Part shown: positions 1 through 6,878 of the stretch, piece after piece
Layout: every line of letters starts with the position of its first letter
Position numbering within the stretch: the first letter of the stretch is position 1
Virus record (IMG/VR): IMGVR_UViG_3300021092_000200
Span: 1-24,643 of that record
DNA length: 24,643 nt
Origin: a virus
Reading direction: 5' to 3' (one strand)
Translations under genes and position numbers: made by a program
The notes under the pieces: generated by a model
Databases searched by the model: none
The model's input: only the letters and a program-made list of their open reading frames with translations
Told to the model about the DNA's origin: nothing

Positions 1-366
1 TATATTCCACTCTGGAGAAAGGCTCCAACAGAAGGAGCAAAACAAGGATCAAGTGGTTTCATTGAAAGTGCAGAGGAGATTCATCTTAGAACTCAACGAT
101 ACGTCGATGCCTTGGAAAGTTGTATTAAGCATTACGAGTTATTGATCGAATCGGGTGTTGCACCAGAACAGGCCAGATTTGTTTTACCCCAGGGAGTTTT
201 TACTGAATGGTGGTGGACGGGTTCTCTTGCTGCCTTTGCCAGATTTTATAAGCAACGCTCGGATCCTCATGCACAATGGGAAATACAACAGTACGCAGAA
301 GCTGTTTCTAGTATAATTCAAAAGCTTTTTCCTGAGTCTTGGTCTTGTTTGATTCAATCTGCATAA
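1..366 (+). CDS. thyX: Flavin-dependent thymidylate synthase ThyX, C-terminal part (5' end outside window)
   Basis: ThyX makes dTMP from dUMP using methylenetetrahydrofolate, with FAD and NADPH, so the phage does not depend on host ThyA. The frame is open from base 1 and gives the last 121 residues. They match the family's C-terminal half: a helix with EQARFVLP, then an aromatic FTEWWWTGSL segment, then KQRSDPHAQWEIQQYA, which carries the conserved Arg and the HAQWEI block seen in the Thermotoga maritima enzyme. The upstream RHR-type FAD motif would lie outside the window. The stop at 364-366 is followed 15 bases later by nrdJ, so the two probably share a transcript and a pathway. No start codon is visible; an internal ATG at 112 is not the start, because conserved-looking sequence continues upstream of it. 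Confidence 0.93.
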   Translation, partial: YIPLWRKAPTEGAKQGSSGFIESAEEIHLRTQRYVDALESCIKHYELLIESGVAPEQARFVLPQGVFTEWWWTGSLAAFARFYKQRSDPHAQWEIQQYAEAVSSIIQKLFPESWSCLIQSA

Positions 367-381
367 ATAAAGAAATACCTT

Positions 382-2316
382 ATGAAAAATCAAATAGAAC
401 TACCGTCACTTTACCAACAATTCATTCATCTTTCCAGATACTCCCGATGGTTAGAAAAAGAACACAGACGAGAAACTTGGACGGAAACCGTTAAACGGTA
501 TTTTGATTTTTTCGAAAATCATTTGGCAGAAAGTCAAAAATATAATCTTTCTAAACAATTACGAACTGAACTAGAAACCAGTGTTTTAAATCTGGAAATC
601 ATGCCCAGTATGAGATCGTTAATGACTTCTGGTGAGGCACTTGACAGAGACAACACTGCAGGATACAATTGTAGTTATGTTGCAGTTAACAGAGTTAGAG
701 CCTTTGATGAAATTTTATACATATTGATGTGTGGTACTGGAGTAGGATTTAGTGTAGAACGCCAATATGTTGAAAAACTTCCTACAATTGCTGAAAACTT
801 TTCTCCATCAGAGACTGAAATCTGCGTGGAAGACAGCAAAGCAGGATGGGCCAGATCTTACAAAGAACTCGTCTCGTTACTTATTGCTGGTCAAATTCCG
901 AGGTGGAACCTTAAGAAGATACGAGCTGCAGGAGCAAGACTTAAAACCTTCGGCGGTCGAGCATCTGGACCGCAACCGCTCAATGATTTGTTCCGATTTA
1001 CCGTTGATACATTCAAAAGGGCTGCTGGCAGAAAACTTACGAGCATCGAGTGCCACGATATCGTATGTAAAATTGCTGAAGTTGTAGTCGTAGGAGGAGT
1101 TCGTCGATCTGCATTAATTTCTCTGTCTAATTTAACAGACGAGAAAATGAGAGACGCCAAAGTAGGACAGTGGTGGGAAGCAAATCCTCAACGGGCATTG
1201 TCTAACAATTCTGTTGCGTATAAAGAAAAACCTGATATTGGTGTGTTTATGGAAGAGTGGTTATCTCTTTATAAATCAAAGAGTGGAGAACGAGGAATTT
1301 TTAATCGTGATGCCTGTAAGAAAACTGTTGCAAAATTAGGAGACAGACGAGATCCTAATTACGAATGGGGTACTAATCCGTGTTCAGAAATTATTCTGAG
1401 AGATCGTGAATTTTGCAATCTGACAGAAGTAATTGTAAGAGAAGACGATACTCCAGAAACTCTTAAACGAAAAGTCCAACTTGCCACTATACTAGGAACC
1501 TGGCAGGCGTCATTGACTCATTTTCCGTATTTGTCTTCAGAATGGAAGAAAAACTGTCAGGAAGAGGCACTATTAGGAGTTTCTCTTACTGGTATTTTAG
1601 ACAACAAGATGATGAGAAATCCCGGCAAAACACTGGAAACTTTGTTGGACGATCTTCGTTCCAGTGCAATCACAACTAATAAAGATTGGGCAAAACGAAT
1701 CGGAATCAATCCTGCCGCTGCAATCACATGCATAAAACCTAGTGGTACAGTTTCACAATTAACAGATTCTGCCAGTGGAATTCATCCAAGACACAGTAAA
1801 TACTATATTCGTACAGTTCGTGCAGACAGAAAAGACCCGTTGTGTCAAATGATGTTAGATAAAGGATTTCCCGCAGAACCGTGCGTAATGAAACCAGATT
1901 CTACCATGGTATTTTCTTTTCCAATAAATTGTCCTAATTCTTTTACCAGGAATGATCTGACTGCAATTGACCATCTCGAGATATGGTTAACTTATCAAAG
2001 ACATTGGTGTGAACATAAACCCAGTATAACTGTAACAGTAAAAGAATCTGAATGGATGGATGTCGGTGCATGGGTATACGAACACTTTGATGAAATCAGC
2101 GGAATATCGTTTTTACCTCATTCCGATCATTCGTATCGTCAGGCACCGTATCAAGAATGCACCAAAGAAGAATGGGAAAGTTTAAGCAACATATTACCTA
2201 AACAAATCAATTGGACTGGAGAACTAGTTTCTTTTGAACAAGAAGATCAAACAGTGGGTAATCAAACTCTTGCCTGTTCGGGTGATAAGTGTGATTTTGT
2301 TGATTTAACTAATTAA
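382..2316 (+). CDS. nrdJ: Adenosylcobalamin-dependent (class II) ribonucleoside-triphosphate reductase
   Basis: Reduces ribonucleotides to deoxyribonucleotides through a cobalamin-generated thiyl radical, without oxygen or an iron cofactor. The 644 residues resemble the monomeric Lactobacillus leichmannii type (739 residues). Visible features: C97 in YNCSYVAV and C345 in REFCNLTEV form the reducible pair; C334 in TNPCSEI is the thiyl-radical Cys, with E336 two residues on; the C-terminal swinging pair is C632/C637 (ACSGDKC). The spacings C334-C345 (11) and C632-C637 (5) equal those of C408-C419 and C731-C736 in L. leichmannii. The stretch between C97 and C334 is about 50 residues shorter than in that enzyme, so a regulatory or insertion segment may be reduced. 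Every catalytic Cys is present, so it should be active. It starts at the first ATG after thyX, with only a weak ribosome site. Confidence 0.95.
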   Translation: MKNQIELPSLYQQFIHLSRYSRWLEKEHRRETWTETVKRYFDFFENHLAESQKYNLSKQLRTELETSVLNLEIMPSMRSLMTSGEALDRDNTAGYNCSYVAVNRVRAFDEILYILMCGTGVGFSVERQYVEKLPTIAENFSPSETEICVEDSKAGWARSYKELVSLLIAGQIPRWNLKKIRAAGARLKTFGGRASGPQPLNDLFRFTVDTFKRAAGRKLTSIECHDIVCKIAEVVVVGGVRRSALISLSNLTDEKMRDAKVGQWWEANPQRALSNNSVAYKEKPDIGVFMEEWLSLYKSKSGERGIFNRDACKKTVAKLGDRRDPNYEWGTNPCSEIILRDREFCNLTEVIVREDDTPETLKRKVQLATILGTWQASLTHFPYLSSEWKKNCQEEALLGVSLTGILDNKMMRNPGKTLETLLDDLRSSAITTNKDWAKRIGINPAAAITCIKPSGTVSQLTDSASGIHPRHSKYYIRTVRADRKDPLCQMMLDKGFPAEPCVMKPDSTMVFSFPINCPNSFTRNDLTAIDHLEIWLTYQRHWCEHKPSITVTVKESEWMDVGAWVYEHFDEISGISFLPHSDHSYRQAPYQECTKEEWESLSNILPKQINWTGELVSFEQEDQTVGNQTLACSGDKCDFVDLTN

Positions 2317-2343
2317 TAAAATACTATTATAAATCAATAGGCT

Positions 2344-2351
2344 TATAAATA
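2344..2351 (+). promoter_or_regulatory. T4-type late promoter (TATAAATA) before the lipoprotein protease
   Basis: Perfect TATAAATA, 17 bases before the ATG at 2369, followed by a strong AGGAGGG ribosome site at 2356-2362. It separates the protease-resolvase pair from thyX-nrdJ and implies late, sigma-gp55-type transcription. A similar TATAAATC lies just upstream, near 2331. Confidence 0.75.
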
Positions 2352-2368
2352 AACTAGGAGGGCTCTTT

Positions 2369-3109
2369 ATGTTCAAAGTCCTTAACTGGTTTGTTTTATC
2401 ATTGCTGTTGATTGGTTGCAGCATCTCCAAACCAATCGTCCAGGTTGAATCAAAAGAAACTGTTCCTAAACTAGGAATATTTCAAGGATTCGATATATGC
2501 ACCACCGAAACAGATTCGTATCCCGGTGTTGTTGCACTACACTCCACAGACTCATTTGTGGGTAGCGGAGTTTTAATTAGTCCATATTATATTCTTACTG
2601 CAGGACATTGTATAGATGGTGGTAATTTAGATTATATCAGATTATTAGACGGTAGAACTTTTTGCATCAGTGAAACAATACTTCATCCTGTATACGGAAT
2701 AGGTGAATTGGTTTTAAATGATATCGGAATAATTGTGTTAAATGAACCAATTCTAGATATAGAAACTTATTCACTGTGTCAATCTATATCTAAAATTTCA
2801 AAATATCAACAAATTGATATTTCAGGATGGGGTGCAAAGATTAAAAAACAAAGCCAGTGGCGTAAGTTTTTCTTTTACGGAGTTCTCCAACGAGAAGAAA
2901 ATCAATTTAAAGTTCTTCCTATTAATGGTACAGTTTGGTTTGGAGATTCGGGAGGTGCAGTATACGCTCAAATTGACGGAAAAAAACATCTAATAGGAAT
3001 AGTAAGTAATTTTTCGGCCACTTTGGTGGAAGGAAAAATACAATTTATAGAAAATTCATTTGTGCGAGTAGATTATTATCTGAGTTGGATCTTGTCTAAA
3101 ACTAAATAG
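2369..3109 (+). CDS. Trypsin-like (S1-type) serine protease with lipoprotein signal
   Basis: Chymotrypsin-fold serine protease of 246 residues. The N-terminus is a lipoprotein signal: hydrophobic residues 8-16, then lipobox L14-I15-G16-C17, so the mature protein should be lipid-anchored in the periplasm. The catalytic triad is complete by motif: H80 in LTAGHC, D118 in NDIGIIVL and S194 in FGDSGGAV. C81 follows the catalytic His as in trypsin, but the usual partner Cys is replaced (SFVGSG), so that disulfide is missing. It has its own perfect late promoter and a strong ribosome site. One base separates it from the resolvase gene. The role is not known; late expression and periplasmic location suggest digestion of an envelope protein during lysis or exclusion of other phages. 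The family call is firm and the role is inference. Confidence 0.9.
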   Translation: MFKVLNWFVLSLLLIGCSISKPIVQVESKETVPKLGIFQGFDICTTETDSYPGVVALHSTDSFVGSGVLISPYYILTAGHCIDGGNLDYIRLLDGRTFCISETILHPVYGIGELVLNDIGIIVLNEPILDIETYSLCQSISKISKYQQIDISGWGAKIKKQSQWRKFFFYGVLQREENQFKVLPINGTVWFGDSGGAVYAQIDGKKHLIGIVSNFSATLVEGKIQFIENSFVRVDYYLSWILSKTK

Positions 3110-3110
3110 T

Positions 3111-3665
3111 ATGATGATAATCGCTGGAATAGATTACAGTCTTAACGGTCCGGCAATATGTGTTACCGATAGTACTATACCATTTGATTTTAAACACTGT
3201 AATTTTTATTTTCTTTCTGATACTAAGAAGTATTCTAAAACATTTCTTAATAATATTCACGGCGAAACATTTAAAGAATATAACGAAGAATCTGAACGAT
3301 ACGATTCAATTTCAGATTGGGTGATGGGAATAGTGGCAGGAATAGATCAAGTGTGTTTGGAAGGATACGCGTATACTGCACAAGGAAGAGTTTTCAATAT
3401 TGCAGAAAATACTGGAATATTAAAGTATAAACTCTGGCAAAGCAGAATACCAGTGGAAGTAGTTCCTCCCACAACAATAAAGAAATCAGCAACAGGTAAA
3501 GGAAATTCAGATAAATCAAAAATGTACGAACAGTTCATGGAAGACACCAGTATTCCTCTTATGGAATTAGTGTCTCCTGATAAAATAAAAATATCAAATC
3601 CGGTTTGTGATATAGTAGATTCGTACTACATCTGCAAATATTTACACGAAAAACTTAACGATTAA
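3111..3665 (+). CDS. RuvC-like Holliday junction resolvase
   Basis: RNase H-fold endonuclease of 184 residues that would cut four-way DNA junctions. Acidic active-site positions are visible in the expected order: D8 in AGIDYSLNG after the first beta strand, E84 in VCLEGYAY, and D167/D170 in CDIVDSYY near the C-terminus. The middle has a basic, glycine-rich GKGNSDKSK segment typical of these phage enzymes, just before the final helix. It starts one base after the protease stop, so it is translationally coupled and under the same late promoter. Late expression fits a job like T4 gp49 (endonuclease VII), resolving branched DNA before packaging. The stop abuts the stop of the convergent gene at 3666 with no spacer. 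Confidence 0.85.
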   Translation: MMIIAGIDYSLNGPAICVTDSTIPFDFKHCNFYFLSDTKKYSKTFLNNIHGETFKEYNEESERYDSISDWVMGIVAGIDQVCLEGYAYTAQGRVFNIAENTGILKYKLWQSRIPVEVVPPTTIKKSATGKGNSDKSKMYEQFMEDTSIPLMELVSPDKIKISNPVCDIVDSYYICKYLHEKLND

Positions 3666-5405
3666 TTATATTCTTGGTTTTTGCTCTGCGTTATTCTGTG
3701 CTTCTCTATCTCGTTGATACTTTAAGGCTGCTTCCCGTTGTCTTCGTTGAGTTTCCTGTGCGTCGGGTAATGGTTGGTTAACTGGATTCTCTCTACCATA
3801 TTGCTCTGGAGTTTTAGGTGTAGGAGCTGCAGCAGGAGGAGCTGCAGCAGGAGCTGCAGCAGCAGGAGCTGCAGCAGCAGGAGCTGCAGCAGCAGGAGCT
3901 GCAGCAGCAGGAGCTGCAACAGGAGCTGCAGAGGGAGCTTGTTTAGATCTTTCAAGGAATCCTCTTTCGACATCATCTGCTGTGACGGGTTCGCCAGTCT
4001 CAAATCCTCTGATTATCTCGGGAGGTGTGTTGGGGTTATACCCAGAGTGCCACGCCTTAGGGCTTGCAGCAGGAGCTGCAGCAGGAGCTGCAGCAGGAGC
4101 TGCAGCAGGAGCTGCAGCAGGAGCTGCAGCAGGAGCTGCAGCAGGAGCTGCAGCAGGAGCTGCAGCAGGAGCTGCAGCAGGAGCTGCAGCAGGAGCTACA
4201 GCAGGAGCTACAGCAGGAGCTACAGCAGGAGCCGTAACATCGCTACCGCTGCCACTGGGAATTCCTTTTGGAGTTTGTGGTGACGCCTTCGTAGTAGGAG
4301 AGGAAGAAGTTGTAGAGGGAGCTTTATAACCAGGATCTCCTGGTTGTTTTAATAATAATGATCCCGTCCCATCTCCCTTTGCTGTAGGAGCGGAAGGAGT
4401 TACAGATCCCGTTTGACTCGTCGAAGCAGAAGAAGCTGCAGACTTAGCCTTTTTAGCTTCTAATTCAGCAGTCTTAGCTTCTAATTCTCGCTCTCTCTGT
4501 CTAATCTGCGCGTCCTGGTACCACATTTGATCTAAATCTGGTCTCTGTTGTTTGACCTTTGCTATATCGGCTTTATTTTGGGCTATCACTTTATCTTGAA
4601 GTTCAAAGGGAGTCATAGTCACATCGTCATAGTAGTCGCCGATTGCTTTTTCTGCATTATTGATTGTATCATTGATTGTATCTATACCCTTGCCGGCTGC
4701 GCCACCGACCACGTCGCCGAGTGCGCCGCCGATGCCGCCGCCAAATACCTGGCCCGGCACGCCGAAGACGGGGCCCAAAACCGTGCCTGCGAAGGTGCCG
4801 ATCCCACCGCCGATGGCCTTTCCAGTTTTTTCGTATACACCAGTCGCTGCCCTACCCGCAGCACTGCCTACAGCCTCTCCAGCTTTCTGGGCAGATGTAA
4901 ATCTTCTAGAAAATTCATCAGGGTCTTGGTCGATCGAGAACGCGCCGGTCTTCACGTGGTCAGCGATGGTGAAAGAAGGTTCATCAAGATCACCGCCGCC
5001 GCTGCCACTGGGAACTCCTTTAAGTCCAGCGATCCCAGTGCCCATTGTTTTAAATTGGTCGATCGAGAACGGGCCGGTCTTCACGTGGTCAGCGACGGTG
5101 AAAGTAGAGTTTTGTGATTGAGTCTCCCTCCCAATGACACTTTGATTTCTCCGCTCATTTAATTGTTTAAACATATGTGACGCAACAGAACTGTTTGAAT
5201 CCTCATATAAAGAATTTGATTTAGACTTGTGCTCACCCCAATAATAATTTAAAGGACTATTTTGCTGCTGTTGTAACTGTTGTTCCTTGACTTGTTCTTC
5301 TATTGACTTTGTAGGAAGTTTCCAGTTATTAATTTTAGCCAGTTTGGTAATAGATTCAGAAATGGATTTAACTAATGAATCTTGTATTTTTTTGGGGGTT
5401 GACAT
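3666..5405 (-). CDS. Putative virion cargo protein with glycine-zipper segment and Ala-Pro repeats
   Basis: Unrecognised 579-residue protein with a modular layout. Residues 1-20 resemble the N-terminal tag of its neighbours, with a possible cleavage site ISE at 15-17. A Q-rich stretch lies at 41-48. Two near-identical 17-residue units, FTVADHVKTGPFSIDQ and FTIADHVKTGAFSIDQ, sit at about 101-117 and 144-160. Residues 184-240 are a glycine-zipper hydrophobic region (GGGIGTFAG, GGGIGGALG). A charged helical, coiled-coil-like part follows at 265-325. The C-terminal half holds two Ala-Pro arrays and ends in a charged tail. The start ATG has an AAGGA ribosome site and an imperfect promoter-like TATAAAATA at 5419-5427. 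Base composition is uneven: the zipper is very GC-rich. It may be a packaged, membrane-active protein; no function is proven. Confidence 0.75.
   Translation of the reverse strand: MSTPKKIQDSLVKSISESITKLAKINNWKLPTKSIEEQVKEQQLQQQQNSPLNYYWGEHKSKSNSLYEDSNSSVASHMFKQLNERRNQSVIGRETQSQNSTFTVADHVKTGPFSIDQFKTMGTGIAGLKGVPSGSGGGDLDEPSFTIADHVKTGAFSIDQDPDEFSRRFTSAQKAGEAVGSAAGRAATGVYEKTGKAIGGGIGTFAGTVLGPVFGVPGQVFGGGIGGALGDVVGGAAGKGIDTINDTINNAEKAIGDYYDDVTMTPFELQDKVIAQNKADIAKVKQQRPDLDQMWYQDAQIRQRERELEAKTAELEAKKAKSAASSASTSQTGSVTPSAPTAKGDGTGSLLLKQPGDPGYKAPSTTSSSPTTKASPQTPKGIPSGSGSDVTAPAVAPAVAPAVAPAAAPAAAPAAAPAAAPAAAPAAAPAAAPAAAPAAAPAAAPAASPKAWHSGYNPNTPPEIIRGFETGEPVTADDVERGFLERSKQAPSAAPVAAPAAAAPAAAAPAAAAPAAAAPAAAPPAAAPTPKTPEQYGRENPVNQPLPDAQETQRRQREAALKYQRDREAQNNAEQKPRI
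3823..3940. repeat. Ala-Pro coding minisatellite, array 1
   Basis: Tandem 12- and 15-base units built from gcagcaggagct, coding on the minus strand for A-A-A-P blocks. Each unit contains the palindrome gctgcagc. It is open in several frames and so creates spurious ORFs on the plus strand. Confidence 0.9.
4066..4230. repeat. Ala-Pro coding minisatellite, array 2
   Basis: About 13 near-perfect copies of a 12-base unit gcagcaggagct. The minus strand encodes A-P-A-V three times, then about ten A-P-A-A units. Copies differ only at the end read first on the minus strand (gctaca instead of gctgca), a pattern expected from recent slippage or unequal recombination. Confidence 0.95.
4691..4820. other. 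GC-rich island inside an AT-rich genome
   Basis: Counting by hand gives 95 G+C in these 130 bases (73%), against AT-rich sequence on both sides. It encodes the glycine-zipper part of the 579-residue protein on the minus strand. Glycine and alanine codons raise GC, but the third positions are also G/C, unlike the GGA/GCA/GCT-rich codons of the same protein's Ala-Pro arrays. Confidence 0.85.
4926..4975. repeat. 50-base direct repeat, copy 1
   Basis: Matches 5055-5104 with two mismatches, offset 129 bases (43 codons). Encodes the second ADHVKTG.FSIDQ peptide of the 579-residue protein. It is also richer in GC than the sequence around it. Confidence 0.95.
5055..5104. repeat. 50-base direct repeat, copy 2
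   Basis: Partner of 4926-4975 with two mismatches. Encodes the first ADHVKTG.FSIDQ peptide. The nucleotide identity exceeds what peptide conservation requires, so the duplication looks recent. Confidence 0.95.
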
Positions 5406-5436
5406 ATAATTATCCTTTATTTTATATCTATAAATG

Positions 5437-5745
5437 TTAACAATTCCATTTTCTTAAAGATTTATTAATTCTGGAATCTGGATCGTTTGCAGTTTTTGCA
5501 CTGGTTAGTTTTCGTTTCATGCCGGTCATTCTTCGACAGAACGACTTTCTTCGTTTATCGTCTTTAGAACCTTTTTTAATTTTTGATGGATCTTTAGTGA
5601 CTGCCGTTTGAAGTTTAGATCCAGGATTTGCCCTTCGATAAGAAGCTACTCCTTTTCGATTAAGGCCTCCTTCGGGATCTTTTCCTTCTTTTCTGGTCCA
5701 GGCTGGACTTTTTACTTCTGTTAAATATTGTCGAAATGAACGCAT
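5437..5745 (-). CDS. Small basic tagged virion protein, DUF6321-like
   Basis: 102 residues. The first ten, MRSFRQYLTE, match the N-terminal tag of other genes here and offer an LTE cleavage site at 8-10. The rest is a conserved basic domain: WTRKEGKDPEGGLNRKG, then YRRANPGSKL, then KRRKSFCRRMTGMKRKL, ending in LRKWNC. From memory this is the DUF6321 family, common in marine T4-like phages (not checked). About one third of its residues are Lys or Arg, so it probably binds nucleic acid; packed in the capsid it could bind phage DNA. The late promoter at 5751-5758 ends five bases before the ATG, so the late transcript would be nearly or fully leaderless. Confidence 0.85.
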   Translation of the reverse strand: MRSFRQYLTEVKSPAWTRKEGKDPEGGLNRKGVASYRRANPGSKLQTAVTKDPSKIKKGSKDDKRRKSFCRRMTGMKRKLTSAKTANDPDSRINKSLRKWNC

Positions 5746-5750
5746 CAGTG

Positions 5751-5758
5751 TATTTATA
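5751..5758 (-). promoter_or_regulatory. Late promoter (TATAAATA) abutting the DUF6321-like gene
   Basis: Perfect TATAAATA on the minus strand, five bases (cactg) before the ATG at 5745. By T4 spacing the transcript would begin at or next to the A of ATG. Confidence 0.7.
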
Positions 5759-5763
5759 TTATT

Positions 5764-6243
5764 TCATTCTTCCAATAATTGAGGTTTTTTACTCATAGAT
5801 CTGGTTTTAATATACCACCATCCGACCACGCCAATCAGTAACAAATAAAATAATAGAGAATACCAATTAAAACGAGTAACTGTTATTTCTGTACCACTCT
5901 TAAGTGATATTTCAGCTCCAGAATCTAATTTAACAGAAACAGATTCATTTAATATCAAAAGAGTATTAGAAGGAATAATAATTTGAGTATTTTTTGGAAA
6001 TTCAAATATTTTTGAATTTGTCTCAAACTTTACAGTTTCGCCCAATGTTGCCTGAACTTGAGCCTCTGTTGTTTGAACATCCGTACCTCTGGGTAACACA
6101 ACAGTAGAAGATTCATTCAAAACAACATCGGTGTCTTTTGTTAAAACATCAGGAGTTTTTTTAGTAAACTCCGGCATCTTTACTACAGGACTACACCCAC
6201 ATAATGTTGTTAAAACCGTCAAAGTACATAATATATTTTTCAT
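5764..6243 (-). CDS. Probable unimolecular spanin (lipoprotein with C-terminal membrane segment)
   Basis: 159 residues with the layout of a u-spanin such as phage T1 gp11. The N-terminal signal ends in a lipobox, L14-C15-G16-C17, for outer-membrane lipid anchoring. About 105 periplasmic residues follow, rich in beta-forming, Thr/Val/Ile-alternating sequence. One strong transmembrane helix lies at about 127-144 (WYSLLFYLLLIGVVGWW), then a short basic tail for the inner membrane. Such a protein links both membranes and fuses them in the last step of lysis. It lies directly after the holin-like gene and a 61-residue gene, supporting a lysis role. There is no sequence match that I recognise, so the call rests on topology and neighbourhood. 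A generic membrane lipoprotein is the alternative. Confidence 0.65.
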   Translation of the reverse strand: MKNILCTLTVLTTLCGCSPVVKMPEFTKKTPDVLTKDTDVVLNESSTVVLPRGTDVQTTEAQVQATLGETVKFETNSKIFEFPKNTQIIIPSNTLLILNESVSVKLDSGAEISLKSGTEITVTRFNWYSLLFYLLLIGVVGWWYIKTRSMSKKPQLLEE

Positions 6244-6429
6244 TTATTTACCTTTTTTCTTTGCTTTCTTTCGAAGTTTAATTTTTGTTTTTGTTTCGAT
6301 CTTACGACTAGTTTCACAACTAGTAGATTTAGAACATCCGATTATATTGCATATCCATAAACGAACTGGTTGAATTTTACATTTCAACCAACTGGCACCA
6401 GATACTAATTTACTATTTAACCATTCCAT
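6244..6429 (-). CDS. Small basic Cys-containing protein between holin and spanin
   Basis: 61 residues, not recognised. A strong AAAGGAG ribosome site lies at the right distance from the ATG at 6429, and its stop abuts the spanin start, so it is very likely translated. The first half is amphipathic and aromatic (WLKCKIQPVRLWICNIIGC) with four Cys in total; the last 20 residues are mostly Lys/Arg. There is no clear membrane helix. Its place in the lysis set suggests a modulator, for example an antiholin-like role, but nothing in the sequence proves it. Confidence 0.6.
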   Translation of the reverse strand: MEWLNSKLVSGASWLKCKIQPVRLWICNIIGCSKSTSCETSRKIETKTKIKLRKKAKKKGK

Positions 6430-6440
6430 GTGATACTCCT

Positions 6441-6878
6441 TTATGATTTATTTGCAGCGGCTGCACTACCAAAGTAAAACCCTACAATTGAAACTAATAT
6501 TTGTCTGTTTTCTACTGTAAACAAATATCCGTTAACGGTTTGAAACAAGGTTGTGGTAGAAGACGGAATTAATCCAAACAACCATTCGGGTGATTTGTAT
6601 TCTACTTCAACTATTGTTGGTATATTGAAAAACGGAAGAATAAACGGAGCCAGTATTGTACCAAAAAGAATTGCCAGTACAATTGTTTGACGAACTCCTT
6701 TTCCTACATCAACAGGAACTCGTTTTACTGCTGCGTCTTTTGCAGATTCTGTAGCATTATGGGCAGTCAAAAGTCGTTGAAAGTTTTCTTGATCGTTCTT
6801 TCTTTTTTCTGCCATGTGACGGAATATAAATCCTGTCACTCCACCTCCTATTAATGTTATGAGTTCCGTTGGAATCAT
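6441..6878 (-). CDS. Putative three-transmembrane holin
   Basis: 145 residues with hydrophobic segments at about 5-19 (ELITLIGGGVTGFIF), 65-87 (TIVLAILFGTILAPFILPFF) and 127-140 (ILVSIVGFYFGSAAAA), with a charged amphipathic region at 20-60. The layout and the C-terminal GFYFG motif resemble holins of the 3TM (gene-transfer-release) family. A holin makes the inner-membrane hole that starts lysis. The ATG overlaps the stop of the 754-residue gene by four bases, and the small gene and spanin candidate follow. No endolysin is evident in the window. The family call is from pattern, not alignment. Confidence 0.6.
   Translation of the reverse strand: MIPTELITLIGGGVTGFIFRHMAEKRKNDQENFQRLLTAHNATESAKDAAVKRVPVDVGKGVRQTIVLAILFGTILAPFILPFFNIPTIVEVEYKSPEWLFGLIPSSTTTLFQTVNGYLFTVENRQILVSIVGFYFGSAAAANKS

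Noticed and set aside
362-369. CATAAATA before nrdJ as a late promoter
   Set aside because: It is one base off the consensus, overlaps the thyX stop, and a dNTP-synthesis gene would not be expected to be late.
3774-4329. Long plus-strand frames rich in Ala-Gly or Cys-Ser-Arg repeats
   Set aside because: They are shadows of the Ala-Pro minisatellite, which is open in several frames on both strands; the minus-strand gene has a start, ribosome site and non-repeat domains.
4548-5121. Plus-strand frames opposite the glycine-zipper region
   Set aside because: Open by chance because of high GC; no ribosome site, and they lie wholly antisense to a better supported gene.
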